Assembly: GCA_963728985.1 (NCBI GenBank)
Contig: CAVSME010000001.1
Coordinates: 124,001 to 188,000 of the forward strand
DNA length: 64,000 bases
Origin: DASXAI01 sp963728985
GTDB taxonomy: Bacteria; Actinomycetota; Acidimicrobiia; Acidimicrobiales; Ilumatobacteraceae
Reading direction: 5' to 3'
The notes below the pieces were generated by a model. That model worked only from the letters and a program-made list of their open reading frames with translations. It was not told the DNA's origin and did not search any database. Shown piece by piece: positions 45,397 to 53,339 of the stretch. Both the position numbers and the translations under genes were made by a program. Position 1 is the first letter of the stretch; each line of letters starts with the position of its first letter.

Positions 45397-46112
45397 GCGA
45401 GGCGTTCGAGGGCGGCGGGTGTGCGCACGCCCCACCAGAAGAGGTCCTGGCCGTCCACGAGGCGCACGTCGCCGGCGACCGCTCGGAGCTCGGCCACGTG
45501 GCGGGGCCCGAAGGGGTAGGGCTCCGACGGCGCCAGCACGAGATCCGGGTGGCGAGCGGCGGCGGCGGCGAGGGTGGTGACGGGGTAGCGCTCGGGGTCC
45601 GGGCCGAAGACGTTGGTGAGGCCGAGGACGGCCAGCACCGAGGAGCCGTACGTGTCGGCGTTCAGCGTCATCCACGGCCGCCGCCAGATCGGCACGAACG
45701 CTCGCCGCCCCCGCCCCCGCCCCCACCCCGTTTCGCGCAGCCTGTGCGCTTCGTACCGTTGGGGCGGTACCAAGTGTTCAGGCTGCGCGCTTGGTGACGC
45801 GTTTGCGGGCGCGTCGACGGCGGCGGCGAGGGCGCTGAGGCAGGGGGCGACGTCGGCCACGGAGCGCACGGACGTCACGTGCAGCGCCAGCCCGGCGGCG
45901 CGCAGCGCGTCGGCGTCCTCGCGGCGGTTCTCCTCGTCGTTGACCACCACGAGATCCGGCGCCAGCGCGGCGATGGCGGCGATGTCGGGGTCCTTCGTGC
46001 CCCCCACGGTCGGGAAGCCCGGCTGCTCGCAGAACCGGGTCACCGCCACGGGGGCGATGCCCCACGCGAGGAGCGTCTCGGTGACCGAGGGGACGAGGCT
46101 AACGACCCGCAC
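45378..46112 (-). CDS. BtuF-like helical-backbone metal receptor protein, with palindromic insert
   Basis: 244 residues from GTG 46112: VRVVSLVPSVTETLLAWGIA, then CEQPGFPTVGGTKDPDIAAI and LVVVNDEENRREDADALRAA, as in BtuF-type cobalamin/metal-chelate binding proteins. It has no signal peptide, so it is cytoplasmic, a form seen in actinobacteria. Between AAAVDAP and the conserved AFVPIWRRPWMTLN lies an unusual stretch (SAQPEHLVPPQRYEAHRLRE) encoded by a 56-bp palindrome, followed by GWGRGRGR encoded by a G-rich run. The frame is kept. The start overlaps the end of the PH-domain gene by 14 bp. Confidence 0.75.
   Translation of the reverse strand: MRVVSLVPSVTETLLAWGIAPVAVTRFCEQPGFPTVGGTKDPDIAAIAALAPDLVVVNDEENRREDADALRAAGLALHVTSVRSVADVAPCLSALAAAVDAPANASPSAQPEHLVPPQRYEAHRLRETGWGRGRGRRAFVPIWRRPWMTLNADTYGSSVLAVLGLTNVFGPDPERYPVTTLAAAAARHPDLVLAPSEPYPFGPRHVAELRAVAGDVRLVDGQDLFWWGVRTPAALERLAQSIGA
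45711..45728. repeat. G-rich inverted repeat, left copy
   Basis: An 18-bp C-rich run whose exact reverse complement is at 46114-46131. It encodes GWGRGRGR in the BtuF-like gene and has G-quadruplex potential on the minus strand. Confidence 0.6.
45734..45789. repeat. 56-bp near-perfect palindrome inside a coding sequence
   Basis: Outer arms of 11 bp (45734-45744 and 45779-45789) pair perfectly, then come one mismatch, six pairs (two G-U), one mismatch and six perfect pairs (GTACCG/CGGTAC), closing on a TTGGGG loop at 45759-45764. It lies in frame within the BtuF-like gene, as Rickettsia palindromic elements do in their hosts. Confidence 0.75.
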
Positions 46113-46764
46113 CGGGTGGGGGCGGGGGCGGCGCGGCCGGCGGCGGGAACCCGCCCTGACCGAGCAGCCGGCGCTTCTCGGCCTCGAACTCCTCACGGGT
46201 CAGCGTGCCCCGCTGCAGCATCCCTTCGAGCTTCTCCAGCTGCGTGGCGGTGTCGTTGCCGGCGGGTGCCCCCATCGCTCCCGGGTACATGTTCCGCTCG
46301 TTCTCGTTCATCTGGTCGTGGATGATGTTCTGGATCTGGTCGGGGTGGCGCACATCGGTGAAGTGCTGCTGGCCGTCCTCCCCGGCCGACTCCACGAGCA
46401 GGTCCCCGGCGCCCACGATCCGTTCGAGGATGCCCTGCTTGAAGTTCACGTTGTTGACCCGCTCGAGCGGGATCTGGATGCCGCGCTTGGCCCAGATGCC
46501 CGAGCGGTAGATCAGCCGGTCGTTGGTGACGACGAAGTGGGTGAAGCGCCAGGTGGCCAACCGCCATAGCGCCCACACCAGCGTGATCCCGATCAGGATC
46601 AAGACGATTGTGGTGAGCGCGCCGCCGATCGTTCCTGCGGCGATGATCAGCACGATGACCAGGCCGAGGAAGGTCAACGCCGGCTCGGCGAAGAACAACC
46701 AGTGCGGGTGCACGTCGAGGACGATCTCCTCGTCACGGTTCAGCAGCTCGCGCGGGAACGGCAT
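46099..46764 (-). CDS. PH-like (bPH2/DUF304) membrane protein with SHOCT domain
   Basis: 221 residues from ATG 46764. Two adjacent transmembrane helices (PALTFLGLVIVLIIAAG, LTTIVLILIGITLVWAL) precede a bacterial PH domain (FVVTNDRLIYRSGIWAKRGI, IPLERVNNVNFKQGI, FTDVRHPDQIQNII). A C-terminal SHOCT motif follows (LEKLEGMLQRGTLTREEFEA), then a Pro-rich tail. The role is unknown; such proteins sit at the membrane and oligomerise through SHOCT. TACGCT six bases upstream marks a leaderless start. It is followed with overlap by the BtuF-like gene. Confidence 0.85.
   Translation of the reverse strand: MPFPRELLNRDEEIVLDVHPHWLFFAEPALTFLGLVIVLIIAAGTIGGALTTIVLILIGITLVWALWRLATWRFTHFVVTNDRLIYRSGIWAKRGIQIPLERVNNVNFKQGILERIVGAGDLLVESAGEDGQQHFTDVRHPDQIQNIIHDQMNENERNMYPGAMGAPAGNDTATQLEKLEGMLQRGTLTREEFEAEKRRLLGQGGFPPPAAPPPPPPGAGR
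46114..46131. repeat. G-rich inverted repeat, right copy
   Basis: Exact reverse complement of 45711-45728, located at the 3' end of the PH-SHOCT gene (coding the Pro-rich tail), two bases from the BtuF-like start codon. Confidence 0.6.
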
Positions 46765-46770
46765 GAGGGC

Positions 46771-46776
46771 AGCGTA
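46771..46776 (-). promoter_or_regulatory. -10 box for leaderless PH-SHOCT gene
   Basis: TACGCT on the minus strand, six bases before ATG 46764. Confidence 0.5.
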
Positions 46777-46808
46777 CGACGCCCGCTGAACGCCGGGTGA
46801 ACCGCTCA

Positions 46809-47171
46809 CTACCCCCAGCCCAGCTCGGTGAGGCGGTCGTCGTCGATCCCGAAGTGATGGGCGACCTCGTGGACGACGGTGATCCCGACCTGGCGCACGA
46901 CGTCGGCTTCGGTGGCGCAGATGCGGCAGATCGGCAGGCGGAAGATGGTGATGCGGTCGGGCATCGGCAGCCCGTTGTAGGAGACGCCGTACGCCGCCCG
47001 ATTGGTGAGCGGCACGCCCTGGTACAGCCCGAGCAGGCCGGGGTGGCGCTGGTCCTCCACGAAGACGGCGACGTTGTCCATGTACCGCCCGAGCGCCTCG
47101 GGGATCTCGTCCAACGCCTCCGCCACGAGGACCTCGAAGCGCTCCGGTGACACGTCGACCACGCCGGCCAC
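46809..47171 (-). CDS. Zincin-like metallopeptidase family protein
   Basis: About 120 residues from GTG 47171 (VAGVVDVSPERFEVLVAEAL); GTG 47162 is an equally possible start. The zinc motif HEVAHHFGIDDDRL near the C-terminus (HExxH with a downstream Asp) marks the DUF1025 zincin family. The middle ITIFRLPICRICATEADVVR precedes the catalytic helix. The substrate is unknown and the protein is small enough to be a regulated or minimal protease. Divergent from the UvrD2-like gene across about 22 bp. Confidence 0.8.
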   Translation of the reverse strand: MAGVVDVSPERFEVLVAEALDEIPEALGRYMDNVAVFVEDQRHPGLLGLYQGVPLTNRAAYGVSYNGLPMPDRITIFRLPICRICATEADVVRQVGITVVHEVAHHFGIDDDRLTELGWG

Positions 47172-47180
47172 GGTAGGCCG

Positions 47181-47186
47181 TAGCGT
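47181..47186 (+). promoter_or_regulatory. -10 box for leaderless UvrD2-like helicase
   Basis: TAGCGT seven bases before GTG 47194. Confidence 0.5.
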
Positions 47187-47193
47187 GTCGACG

Positions 47194-49110
47194 GTGGACG
47201 CCGATCGGCTGCTCGAGGGCCTCGACGGCGACCAGCGGGAGGCCGTCACCAGCACGGGCGCGCCGCTTGCCATCCTGGCGCCGGCCGGATCGGGCAAGAC
47301 GCGGGTGCTCACCCGCCGCATCGCCTACCAGGTGGCGAGCGGTTCGGCCGACGCCGGCCACGTCCTGGCCATCACGTTCACCCGCCGAGCAGCCGGCGAG
47401 CTGCTGCGCCGCCTGGGCCCGCTCGGCCTGCGCCAGCAGCCCACCGTCGGCACGTTCCACGGCGTGGCCTGGTCGGTGCTGCGGCGCCGGTGGGCCGATC
47501 AAGCCCTCCGCCGCCCGCCCGAGCTCCTGACGCAGCCGGAACGCCTGCTGGCCGATCTCCCCACGCTGGCCCGGCGGGGGCGCCCGCCGACGCCGGCCGA
47601 CGTCGCCGCCGAGATCACCTGGGCCCGGGCCCGACGCATCCCGCCCGATCGCTACGAGAACGCCGCCTTCCAGGCCGGCCGCCGCCCGAACGGGGGCCCC
47701 GCCGCCATCGCCGAGGCGTACCGCGCCTACGAGAAGGCCAAGCGCGACCGGCGCCTCGTCGACTTCGACGACCTCCTCTCCGGCGTGGTCCGGGAGATCG
47801 AGCGCGACCCGGCCTTTGCCGAGGTGCAGCGGTGGCGCTTCCGGCATGTGTTCGTGGACGAGATGCAGGATGTGAACCCGCTGCAGCTGTCCCTCCTCGA
47901 TGCCTGGCGCGGGGGCCGCGCCGACCTGTGCGTGGTGGGCGACCCGAACCAGGCCATCTACGAGTGGAACGGCGCCGACGCCAGCTGGCTGCGCGACATC
48001 GCCGTCCATCACCCCGGCGCCACGATCGTGCGGCTGCGGCGCAGCTACCGGTCGAGCCCCGAGATCCTCACCGCCGCCACCGCGGTGCTGGCCACCCTGC
48101 CCGGTCCCCCACCCGCCATCGACGCCGTGCGCCCCGAAGCCGCGCCCGTGCGCTCCGCCGGCTTCGACGACGAGCTGGCCGAGGCCGCCGGCGTGGCCGC
48201 CATCCTGCGGGCCGAGCACCAGCCCGGCCGCCGGTGGTCGGGGTTCGGCGTGCTGGTGCGCACCCATGCCCAGCTGCCCGTGCTGGAGCGGGCGTTGCGC
48301 GACGCCGGCATCCCGACCCGCGCCCGCAACGGGCAGCCGCTCCTCAGCCACGCCGGCGTGCGCGAGGCACTGGCCGATGCGTCGGCGCGGCCCGAGCCCG
48401 GCGCGCTGCGGGCGTTCCTCGAGGACCTCGCCGACGACCTGGCCGACGGCGCCCCGCCCGTCCTCGGCTCGTTGGCCGCGCTCGGCCACCAGTTCTGGAC
48501 CGCCGATCCGGCCGCCAGCGTGGCGTCGTTCCGCGCCTGGCTAGCCATGGGCGGCGGCGCCGGCGACGAGGACGAGCACGGTGGCGACGCCGTGGAGCTG
48601 CTCACGTTCCACGCCGCCAAGGGGCTCGAGTGGCCGGTCGTGGTCGTGGCCGGCGTCGAGAAGGGTCTGGTGCCCCACGCCGGCGCCACGTCGGCGGCGG
48701 CGCGGGCCGAGGAGCTGCGCCTCCTGCATGTCGCCCTGACCCGGGCCGAGCACGGCCTGTACCTCACCTGGGCCCGCCGGCGCGGTGGCACCGCGCGGGG
48801 GCCGTCCCCGCTGCTCGAGTTGCTGGCCACGGACACGGAGCGACCGGTCCCGCCGCCCGCCGACCTGGCCACCCGCCGGGCCCGCCGCCCCGATCCCCGG
48901 CTCGCCGCCCTGCGCACGTGGCGCCACGCCGCCGCCGTCGCCGCCGGGCTGCCCGAGGCGATGGTCTGCACCGACAAGGCGCTGGCCGCCGTCGCCCGGG
49001 CCGCACCGGCATCGATCGACGAGCTGGCGGCCCTCCCCGAGATCGGGCCGATCGCCGCCCGCCGCCTGGGCCCCCGCCTCCTCGCCGCCCTCGCCAACGC
49101 CGCCAGCTGA
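47194..49110 (+). CDS. UvrD2-like superfamily 1 helicase with HRDC domain
   Basis: 638 residues from GTG 47194. Helicase motifs: APAGSGKTRVLTRR (I), ITFTRRAAGEL (Ia), VFVDEMQDVNPLQL (II), GDPNQAIYEWNGA (III), RSYRSSPEIL (IV), LLTFHAAKGLEWPVVVVAGV (V) and ALTRAEHGLYLTWAR (VI). The last 80 residues (ASIDELAALPEIGPIAARRL) form an HRDC domain, as in mycobacterial UvrD2. It is a 3'-5' DNA helicase for repair. I see no C-terminal zinc-Cys cluster of the sort some UvrD2 proteins carry. Motif II reads DEMQD, a conservative change from DExQD. Confidence 0.9.
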   Translation: MDADRLLEGLDGDQREAVTSTGAPLAILAPAGSGKTRVLTRRIAYQVASGSADAGHVLAITFTRRAAGELLRRLGPLGLRQQPTVGTFHGVAWSVLRRRWADQALRRPPELLTQPERLLADLPTLARRGRPPTPADVAAEITWARARRIPPDRYENAAFQAGRRPNGGPAAIAEAYRAYEKAKRDRRLVDFDDLLSGVVREIERDPAFAEVQRWRFRHVFVDEMQDVNPLQLSLLDAWRGGRADLCVVGDPNQAIYEWNGADASWLRDIAVHHPGATIVRLRRSYRSSPEILTAATAVLATLPGPPPAIDAVRPEAAPVRSAGFDDELAEAAGVAAILRAEHQPGRRWSGFGVLVRTHAQLPVLERALRDAGIPTRARNGQPLLSHAGVREALADASARPEPGALRAFLEDLADDLADGAPPVLGSLAALGHQFWTADPAASVASFRAWLAMGGGAGDEDEHGGDAVELLTFHAAKGLEWPVVVVAGVEKGLVPHAGATSAAARAEELRLLHVALTRAEHGLYLTWARRRGGTARGPSPLLELLATDTERPVPPPADLATRRARRPDPRLAALRTWRHAAAVAAGLPEAMVCTDKALAAVARAAPASIDELAALPEIGPIAARRLGPRLLAALANAAS

Positions 49111-49230
49111 CCCCGCCGCTGACCCGCCCTCCCCCTTCCAGTGCACAGCGCGGAAGGGCGCGACTGCCGGGGCGGGAGCTGGGGTGGTGCTGGGCGGCCA
49201 CGGCCGGCGCGGGCGAAGTCTGTGCGCGTA

Positions 49231-50011
49231 TCAGTCGATGTCGATGACGACCGGCGCGTGGTCCGAGGGCTGCTGGCCCTTGCGGGCGTTGCGGTCGATG
49301 ACCGCCCAGCTGATGCCGCGACGCCAGCGGTGCCGACGCCAGGACCAGGTCGATCCGCATGCCCCGACCCTGGTGGAAGTCACCGGCGCGGTAGTCCCAC
49401 CACGAGTAGACCCTCTCGGCCTTCCCCGGATCCCACACCGTGCGGAACGCGTCGCGCAGACCCCAGGCTTCCAGCTCGCCGAGGGCCTCCCGCTCGGGCG
49501 GGCTCACGTGCGTGGCGCCCTCGAACTTGGCCGGGTCGTACACGTCGATGTCGGTCGGTGCGATGTTGAAGTCGCCGCAGATGGCGACGTCCTGATCGGG
49601 CGTGCACGTGGCGGCGAGATGAGCTCGCAGCCGGGCCAGCCACGCCAGCTTGTACTGGTAGTGGTCCTGGTCGAGGGCACGACCGTTGGGCACGTACACC
49701 GACATCGTCCGCACGCCGCCACACGTGGCCGAGATCAGTCGGGCGTCCACGTCCGGCGCGCCGCCGTCGGCGAAGTCGGCGACCACCTCGTCGAGCCCCA
49801 CTCGGGACAGGATGGCCACGCCGTTCCACTGGCCCTGGCCGTGATGGGCGGTCTCGTAGCCGAGCGCACCGAAGGCAAGGGCGGGGAAGCCGCTGTCGCT
49901 CACCTTCGTCTCCTGCAGGCAGGCCACATCGGGCTGGACCTCGGCCAGCCACGCCTCCACCCGCGGGAGGCGGACCTTGAGCGAGTTCACGTTCCAGGTG
50001 GCGAGGCGCAT
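49231..50011 (-). CDS. xthA: Exodeoxyribonuclease III, with an apparent frameshift near the C-terminus
   Basis: MRLATWNVNSLKVRLPRVEA, LQETKVSD, VAICGDFNIAPTDIDVYDP and GMRIDLVLASAPLA identify ExoIII, the AP endonuclease and 3' exonuclease of base-excision repair. After APLA the open frame turns to nonsense and runs to 48764. One base back, the correct ending appears: RGISWAVIDRNARKGQQ followed by PSDHAPVVIDID and a stop at 49231-49233. That restores the catalytic His of SDHAPV. 781 bp equals 260 codons plus one, so one extra base lies near 49321. Either an assembly error or a true lesion. It follows the NYN gene by four bases. Confidence 0.85.
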
Positions 50012-50015
50012 CAGC

Positions 50016-51452
50016 TCATCCTGCAGCGGCCGACGGTGCCTTGCGGGCGCGCTTGGCCGCCTTCTTCGCCGGCGGCACCGGCTCGGCTGCCGCCGACTCG
50101 GCCGGCGCGGGCTGCGACGCCGCGGTCTTGCGCGTGCGCTTGGTCGCCTTCTTGGCCGCCTTGGCCGGTGCCGCCACCTCGGGGACCGGCGCCGGCTCCG
50201 GCGCGACCGCCGCCTTGCGCGTGCGCGTGGCTGCCTTCTTGACCGGCGCCACCGGCTCGGGTGCGGCGACCACCGGCTCAGCGACGACCGGCTCGGCCCC
50301 CGCCGCCGCCTTGCGGGTGCGCTTCGCCGCCTTCTTCACCGGCGGCGCCGGCTCGGGCGCCACCTTCTCCGGCGCGACCGCCACGACCGGCTCCGGCGCG
50401 GGCTCGACCGGGGCCGCCGCCTTGCGCGTGCGCTTCGCCGCCGCCTTCTTGGCCGGCTCGGCCTTTCTGGCCGCCGCCTTCTTCCGCGGCGCCGATTCGG
50501 TCGCCAGCGCCGCGATGTCCACGACTGGCACAGTGGCGGCCGACGGTGGCGCGAACTCGGGTTTGGCCAGATCGATGCCGCGGCGGGGCGGGTTGAAGCT
50601 GACGACCACGAACGTGGCCGACTCGCCCATCGCCAGCACCTCTCGGGCGCTGCGGGGCGCGGGGTCGCCCAGGTAGCGCAGCGGCACGTACCCCCGCACG
50701 CCGTCGATGTTCACGTAGGCGCCGTGGGAGGAGTACGACTCGGTCGTCGCCTCCACGGTGGAACCGATGGGGTGATGCTCCACGAAGCCGAGGAACGGCA
50801 GCAGCTCGTTGATGGGCGCGTGGCGGACACCCGAGGGAACGGCGACACCGGGCGCCGGACCCGACGCCACGACATCGCCATCGGCCTTCTTGCGACCGCG
50901 GCCCCGGCCACCGGGAGGCGGCGCCTTGGGGACGGGCATCGGCTCGGAGGCGAGCTTGCTCGGGCGGCCATGGGTGCGCGAGGCGACCGAGGCCCGGGGC
51001 CGACCCGCATCGCGCACCGCCCGCCGGCTGATCGGACCCCGCACCGGTGCCCGCGGAACGAACACCCAGCCCACGTGGGGTACGGGCTTGCCCCCCACCA
51101 GGCGACCCTCGTCGAACAGCCACGGGTACTCGCCGTGGAACTCCTGGAACGAGTCGTTCGAGAGGATCGAGGCGCCCGCCTTGTTGGCGATGGTCAGCAC
51201 GAACGCGTCGCCCCGGCCGATGGCGCCCGCCGGCGGCGACACCAGCTCGTTGTTCTCGACGGCGGCGTCGAACTCGGGAACCTCGCGGGAATCGATGCGG
51301 TGACCGAAGGTGGCGTCGACGACCACGGTGATGAGGTCGTCGGGATGATCCTCGATGTAGGCCATCACGGCCTCGTTGAGCTGCTTGAGACTCGGCATCG
51401 CCCGACCTTCGGTGGCGATGTTGGAACCGTCGACGACGACGTGCTTCGGCAT
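50016..51452 (-). CDS. NYN ribonuclease-like domain + S1 domain + histone-H1-like tail
   Basis: 478 residues. Residues 1-145 form a NYN/Zc3h12a-like RNase domain: HVVVDGSNIATEGR, VVVDATFGHRID and IANKAGASILSNDSF hold the acidic residues of the PIN-like site. Residues about 210-305 resemble an S1 RNA-binding fold (STVEATTESYSSHGAYVNID, RGYVPLRYLGD). From about 320 the protein is Lys/Ala/Pro-rich with repeated KKAAKRTRKAAA units, like a histone H1 tail. An RNA-degrading protein tethered to nucleic acid by its tail is inferred. Probably co-transcribed with xthA. Confidence 0.75.
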   Translation of the reverse strand: MPKHVVVDGSNIATEGRAMPSLKQLNEAVMAYIEDHPDDLITVVVDATFGHRIDSREVPEFDAAVENNELVSPPAGAIGRGDAFVLTIANKAGASILSNDSFQEFHGEYPWLFDEGRLVGGKPVPHVGWVFVPRAPVRGPISRRAVRDAGRPRASVASRTHGRPSKLASEPMPVPKAPPPGGRGRGRKKADGDVVASGPAPGVAVPSGVRHAPINELLPFLGFVEHHPIGSTVEATTESYSSHGAYVNIDGVRGYVPLRYLGDPAPRSAREVLAMGESATFVVVSFNPPRRGIDLAKPEFAPPSAATVPVVDIAALATESAPRKKAAARKAEPAKKAAAKRTRKAAAPVEPAPEPVVAVAPEKVAPEPAPPVKKAAKRTRKAAAGAEPVVAEPVVAAPEPVAPVKKAATRTRKAAVAPEPAPVPEVAAPAKAAKKATKRTRKTAASQPAPAESAAAEPVPPAKKAAKRARKAPSAAAG

Positions 51453-51508
51453 ACGTCCGGACAGTCAACCACCCGGACGCCGGCCGCTCCCGCATGGGTG
51501 GCGGGCCC

Positions 51509-51514
51509 TACCCT
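51509..51514 (+). promoter_or_regulatory. -10 box upstream of the relic operon
   Basis: TACCCT six bases before ATG 51521. The promoter pattern survives although the gene behind it is broken. Confidence 0.4.
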
Positions 51515-51520
51515 GGCCTG

Positions 51521-51672
51521 ATGCCCCTGGAGGTGAACCGGCCCGAGGTCATGGCCGACATCACGGCTGTGTTCGAGCGCTACGAGGCGGCGCTCGTGGC
51601 CAACGACGTCGACACCCTGGACGAGCTGTTCTGGGACAGCCCTGAAATCGTCCGCTTCGGGCTGGCCGAGCG
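51521..51672 (+). pseudogene. AtzH-like protein, 5' fragment
   Basis: MPLEVNRPEVMADITAVFER, then YEAALVANDVDTLDELFWDS and IVRFGLAERQ match the N-terminal part of the small AtzH-like (NTF2-fold) proteins that accompany amidases of s-triazine/ureide-type pathways. After about 50 residues the similarity stops and the frame runs 18 further codons to 51727 in unrelated sequence. The remaining two thirds of the gene is missing. Exact breakpoint uncertain, about 51665-51680. Confidence 0.65.
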
Positions 51673-51894
51673 CCAGACCCGTATGCAGCTCGGGGCCTGC
51701 GCAGCGATCACGCGTACGCCGAGCTGAAGCGCGGTCTCCTCCTCGGCGAGTTCCCCATCAACGTGCGCCTCGGAGAGGAGCGCCTGGCCGCGCTGATCGG
51801 CGTGTCCCGCACGCCGATCCGCGAAGCGATGATGCGACTGCACGCCGAGGGGCTGGTGCGGCGGGCCACCGACGGCGGCATGCGGCTCATCCCG
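51673..51894 (+). pseudogene. GntR-family regulator, N-terminal DNA-binding fragment
   Basis: The frame reads SDHAYAELKRGLLLGEFPIN, then LGEERLAALIGVSRTPIREA and EGLVRRATDGGMRLIP, the complete wHTH of a FadR-type GntR regulator. The effector domain is absent: RLIP runs straight into an ABC-transporter sequence in the same frame. A GTG at 51763 could still start a chimeric protein that extends to 52998. Confidence 0.7.
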
Positions 51895-52846
51895 GCGTTC
51901 AGCGTGACCGAGAACATCGCATTGGCCCTCGACCTCCACGGCCTCCGCCTCGACCGCCGCCAGCTCCGCCGCGACATCGTGGAAGCCTCGGCCCGCTACG
52001 GCCTGACCGTCCATCCCGACGCCATCGTGCGCCGGTTGTCCATCGGCGAGCGCCAGCGGGTCGAGATCCTCAAGGTGCTCATGGCGGGCGCTCGGCTCGT
52101 GATCCTCGACGAGCCGACGAGCGTGCTCGCGCCCCAGGAGGTCGACGCCCTCTTCGCCGCCATCGACGACCTGCGCTCCCAAGGGTTCTCCGTCGTCATC
52201 ATCACCCACAAGCTCAACGAGGCTCGCGCCATCGCCGACCGTGTCACGGTGCTGCGGGGCGGCAAGCTGATCGTCGGCGGCGTCGAGCCCGCTTCCCTCA
52301 CCGATGCCGAGCTGGTGGCGGCGATGGTGGGCCGCACCGTCGCACCGCTGGCGGCCGAGCGAGTGCCGCCACGCGAGGGCGAGGCACCCGCACTCGAGTT
52401 GCGGGGCATCAGCGTGAAGGGTCACGGCAACAGCATGAAGCTGACGGACATCGAGCTGACCGTCGGCGCCGGTGAGCTGGTGGGCATCGCCGGTGTGTCC
52501 GGCAACGGCCAGCGCGAGCTCTACGAGGTCGCCCTCGGCTTGGTGGCGCCGTCGGCGGGCTCCGTCGCCATCCACGGTCACATGCTCGGGCGCAACGCGG
52601 TCATCGAGGCCATCGAGCTGGGCGCCGTCGGCGTCCCCGAGGACCCGATCTCCGACGCCGTCGTGCCTGGGCTCGTCGTGGCCGAGCACGTCGCCCTGGC
52701 CGATCTCCCCGCCTTTCGCAAGGGCCGCGGCATCGACTGGCGCCGGGTGCGGACCCGGCTGACCGAGCTGGACGAGCACACCCAGCTCCGGGTCGCGGCG
52801 GCGCACCGAACCATGGCCACGCTCTCGGGCGGCAACATCCAGCGCG
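51895..52846 (+). pseudogene. Sugar/nucleoside ABC transporter ATPase, internal fragment
   Basis: AFSVTENIALALDLHGLRLD, the first-domain signature LSIGERQRVEILKVLMAGAR and LVILDEPTSVLAPQEVDALF are followed by a second NBD (VGIAGVSGNGQRELYEVALG; LSGGNIQRV), as in the two-NBD YufO/RbsA family of BMP-linked importers. The N-terminus with the first Walker A is missing, and the sequence ends within the second signature, where it joins a permease fragment in another frame. Not functional as a transporter. Confidence 0.75.
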
Positions 52847-53022
52847 TCATGCGCCAACCCGGTCGACGCCTACCGCAGCATGTGGGAGAGCCTCACCACC
52901 GACAACTCCCTGACCGGCATCCTCGTCAAGAGCTCGCCGCTCATCTTCGCCGCTCTCGCGGTCACCGTGCCTGCTCGCGCCGGCCTGGTGAACGGTGAGG
53001 GCCAGCTGCTCCTCGGCGCCAT
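52847..53022 (+). pseudogene. ABC transporter permease (YufP-like), N-terminal fragment
   Basis: ANPVDAYRSMWESLTTDNSL, then TGILVKSSPLIFAALAVTVP and ARAGLVNGEGQLLLGA match the beginning of BMP-family importer permeases. After the first conserved loop the frame passes directly into an amidase. About four fifths of the permease and any second permease gene are gone. Confidence 0.65.
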
Positions 53023-53328
53023 CGACTACCTCGACGCGCAGCGAGCGCGTGGCCGTCTGGCCGACGAGCTGGTGGCCTGCTTCGACGACGTCGACGTCCT
53101 GGCCATGCCCACCGTGCCCGTGGTGGCGCCGCCGGTGACCGACTTCGCCGCCTACCTCATGGTGCTGGCCCGCAACGCCATCCGTGGAGCCTGGTCGGGT
53201 TCCCGGCGCTGTCGTTGCCGTGCGGGCCGGCCGGGGTCCTGCCGGTCGGCCTCCAGCTCGTCGCCCCACCGGGGCGGGAGGACGTGCTCGTGGCCGTGGG
53301 CAAGAGCGCCGAGGCGGCTCTCGCCTAG
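53023..53328 (+). pseudogene. Amidase-signature enzyme, C-terminal fragment with frameshift
   Basis: AIDYLDAQRARGRLADELVA, then DVDVLAMPTVPVVAPPVTD, is the C-terminal third of an amidase-signature hydrolase (AtzE/allophanate-hydrolase-like). Near 53181 one base is missing; in the next frame PWSLVGFPALSLPCGPAGVL continues to a stop at 53326-53328. The catalytic Ser-Ser-Lys part is absent. It is the last remnant of the collapsed operon. Confidence 0.7.
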
Positions 53329-53331
53329 CGT
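53326..53331 (+). promoter_or_regulatory. -10 box for leaderless HAD gene
   Basis: TAGCGT eight bases before GTG 53340. Its TAG is also the stop codon of the amidase relic. Confidence 0.45.
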
Positions 53332-53339
53332 GGTCGCCC

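Noticed and set aside
46099..48489. A 796-codon minus-strand frame running through the zincin and helicase genes
   Set aside because: Only the last 221 residues (PH-SHOCT) are protein-like; the upstream part is antisense to the UvrD2-like gene.
50040..50480. Short direct repeats suggestive of a CRISPR or satellite array
   Set aside because: They are imperfect, codon-phased and encode the KKAAKRTRKAAA units of the H1-like tail; there are no uniform spacers.
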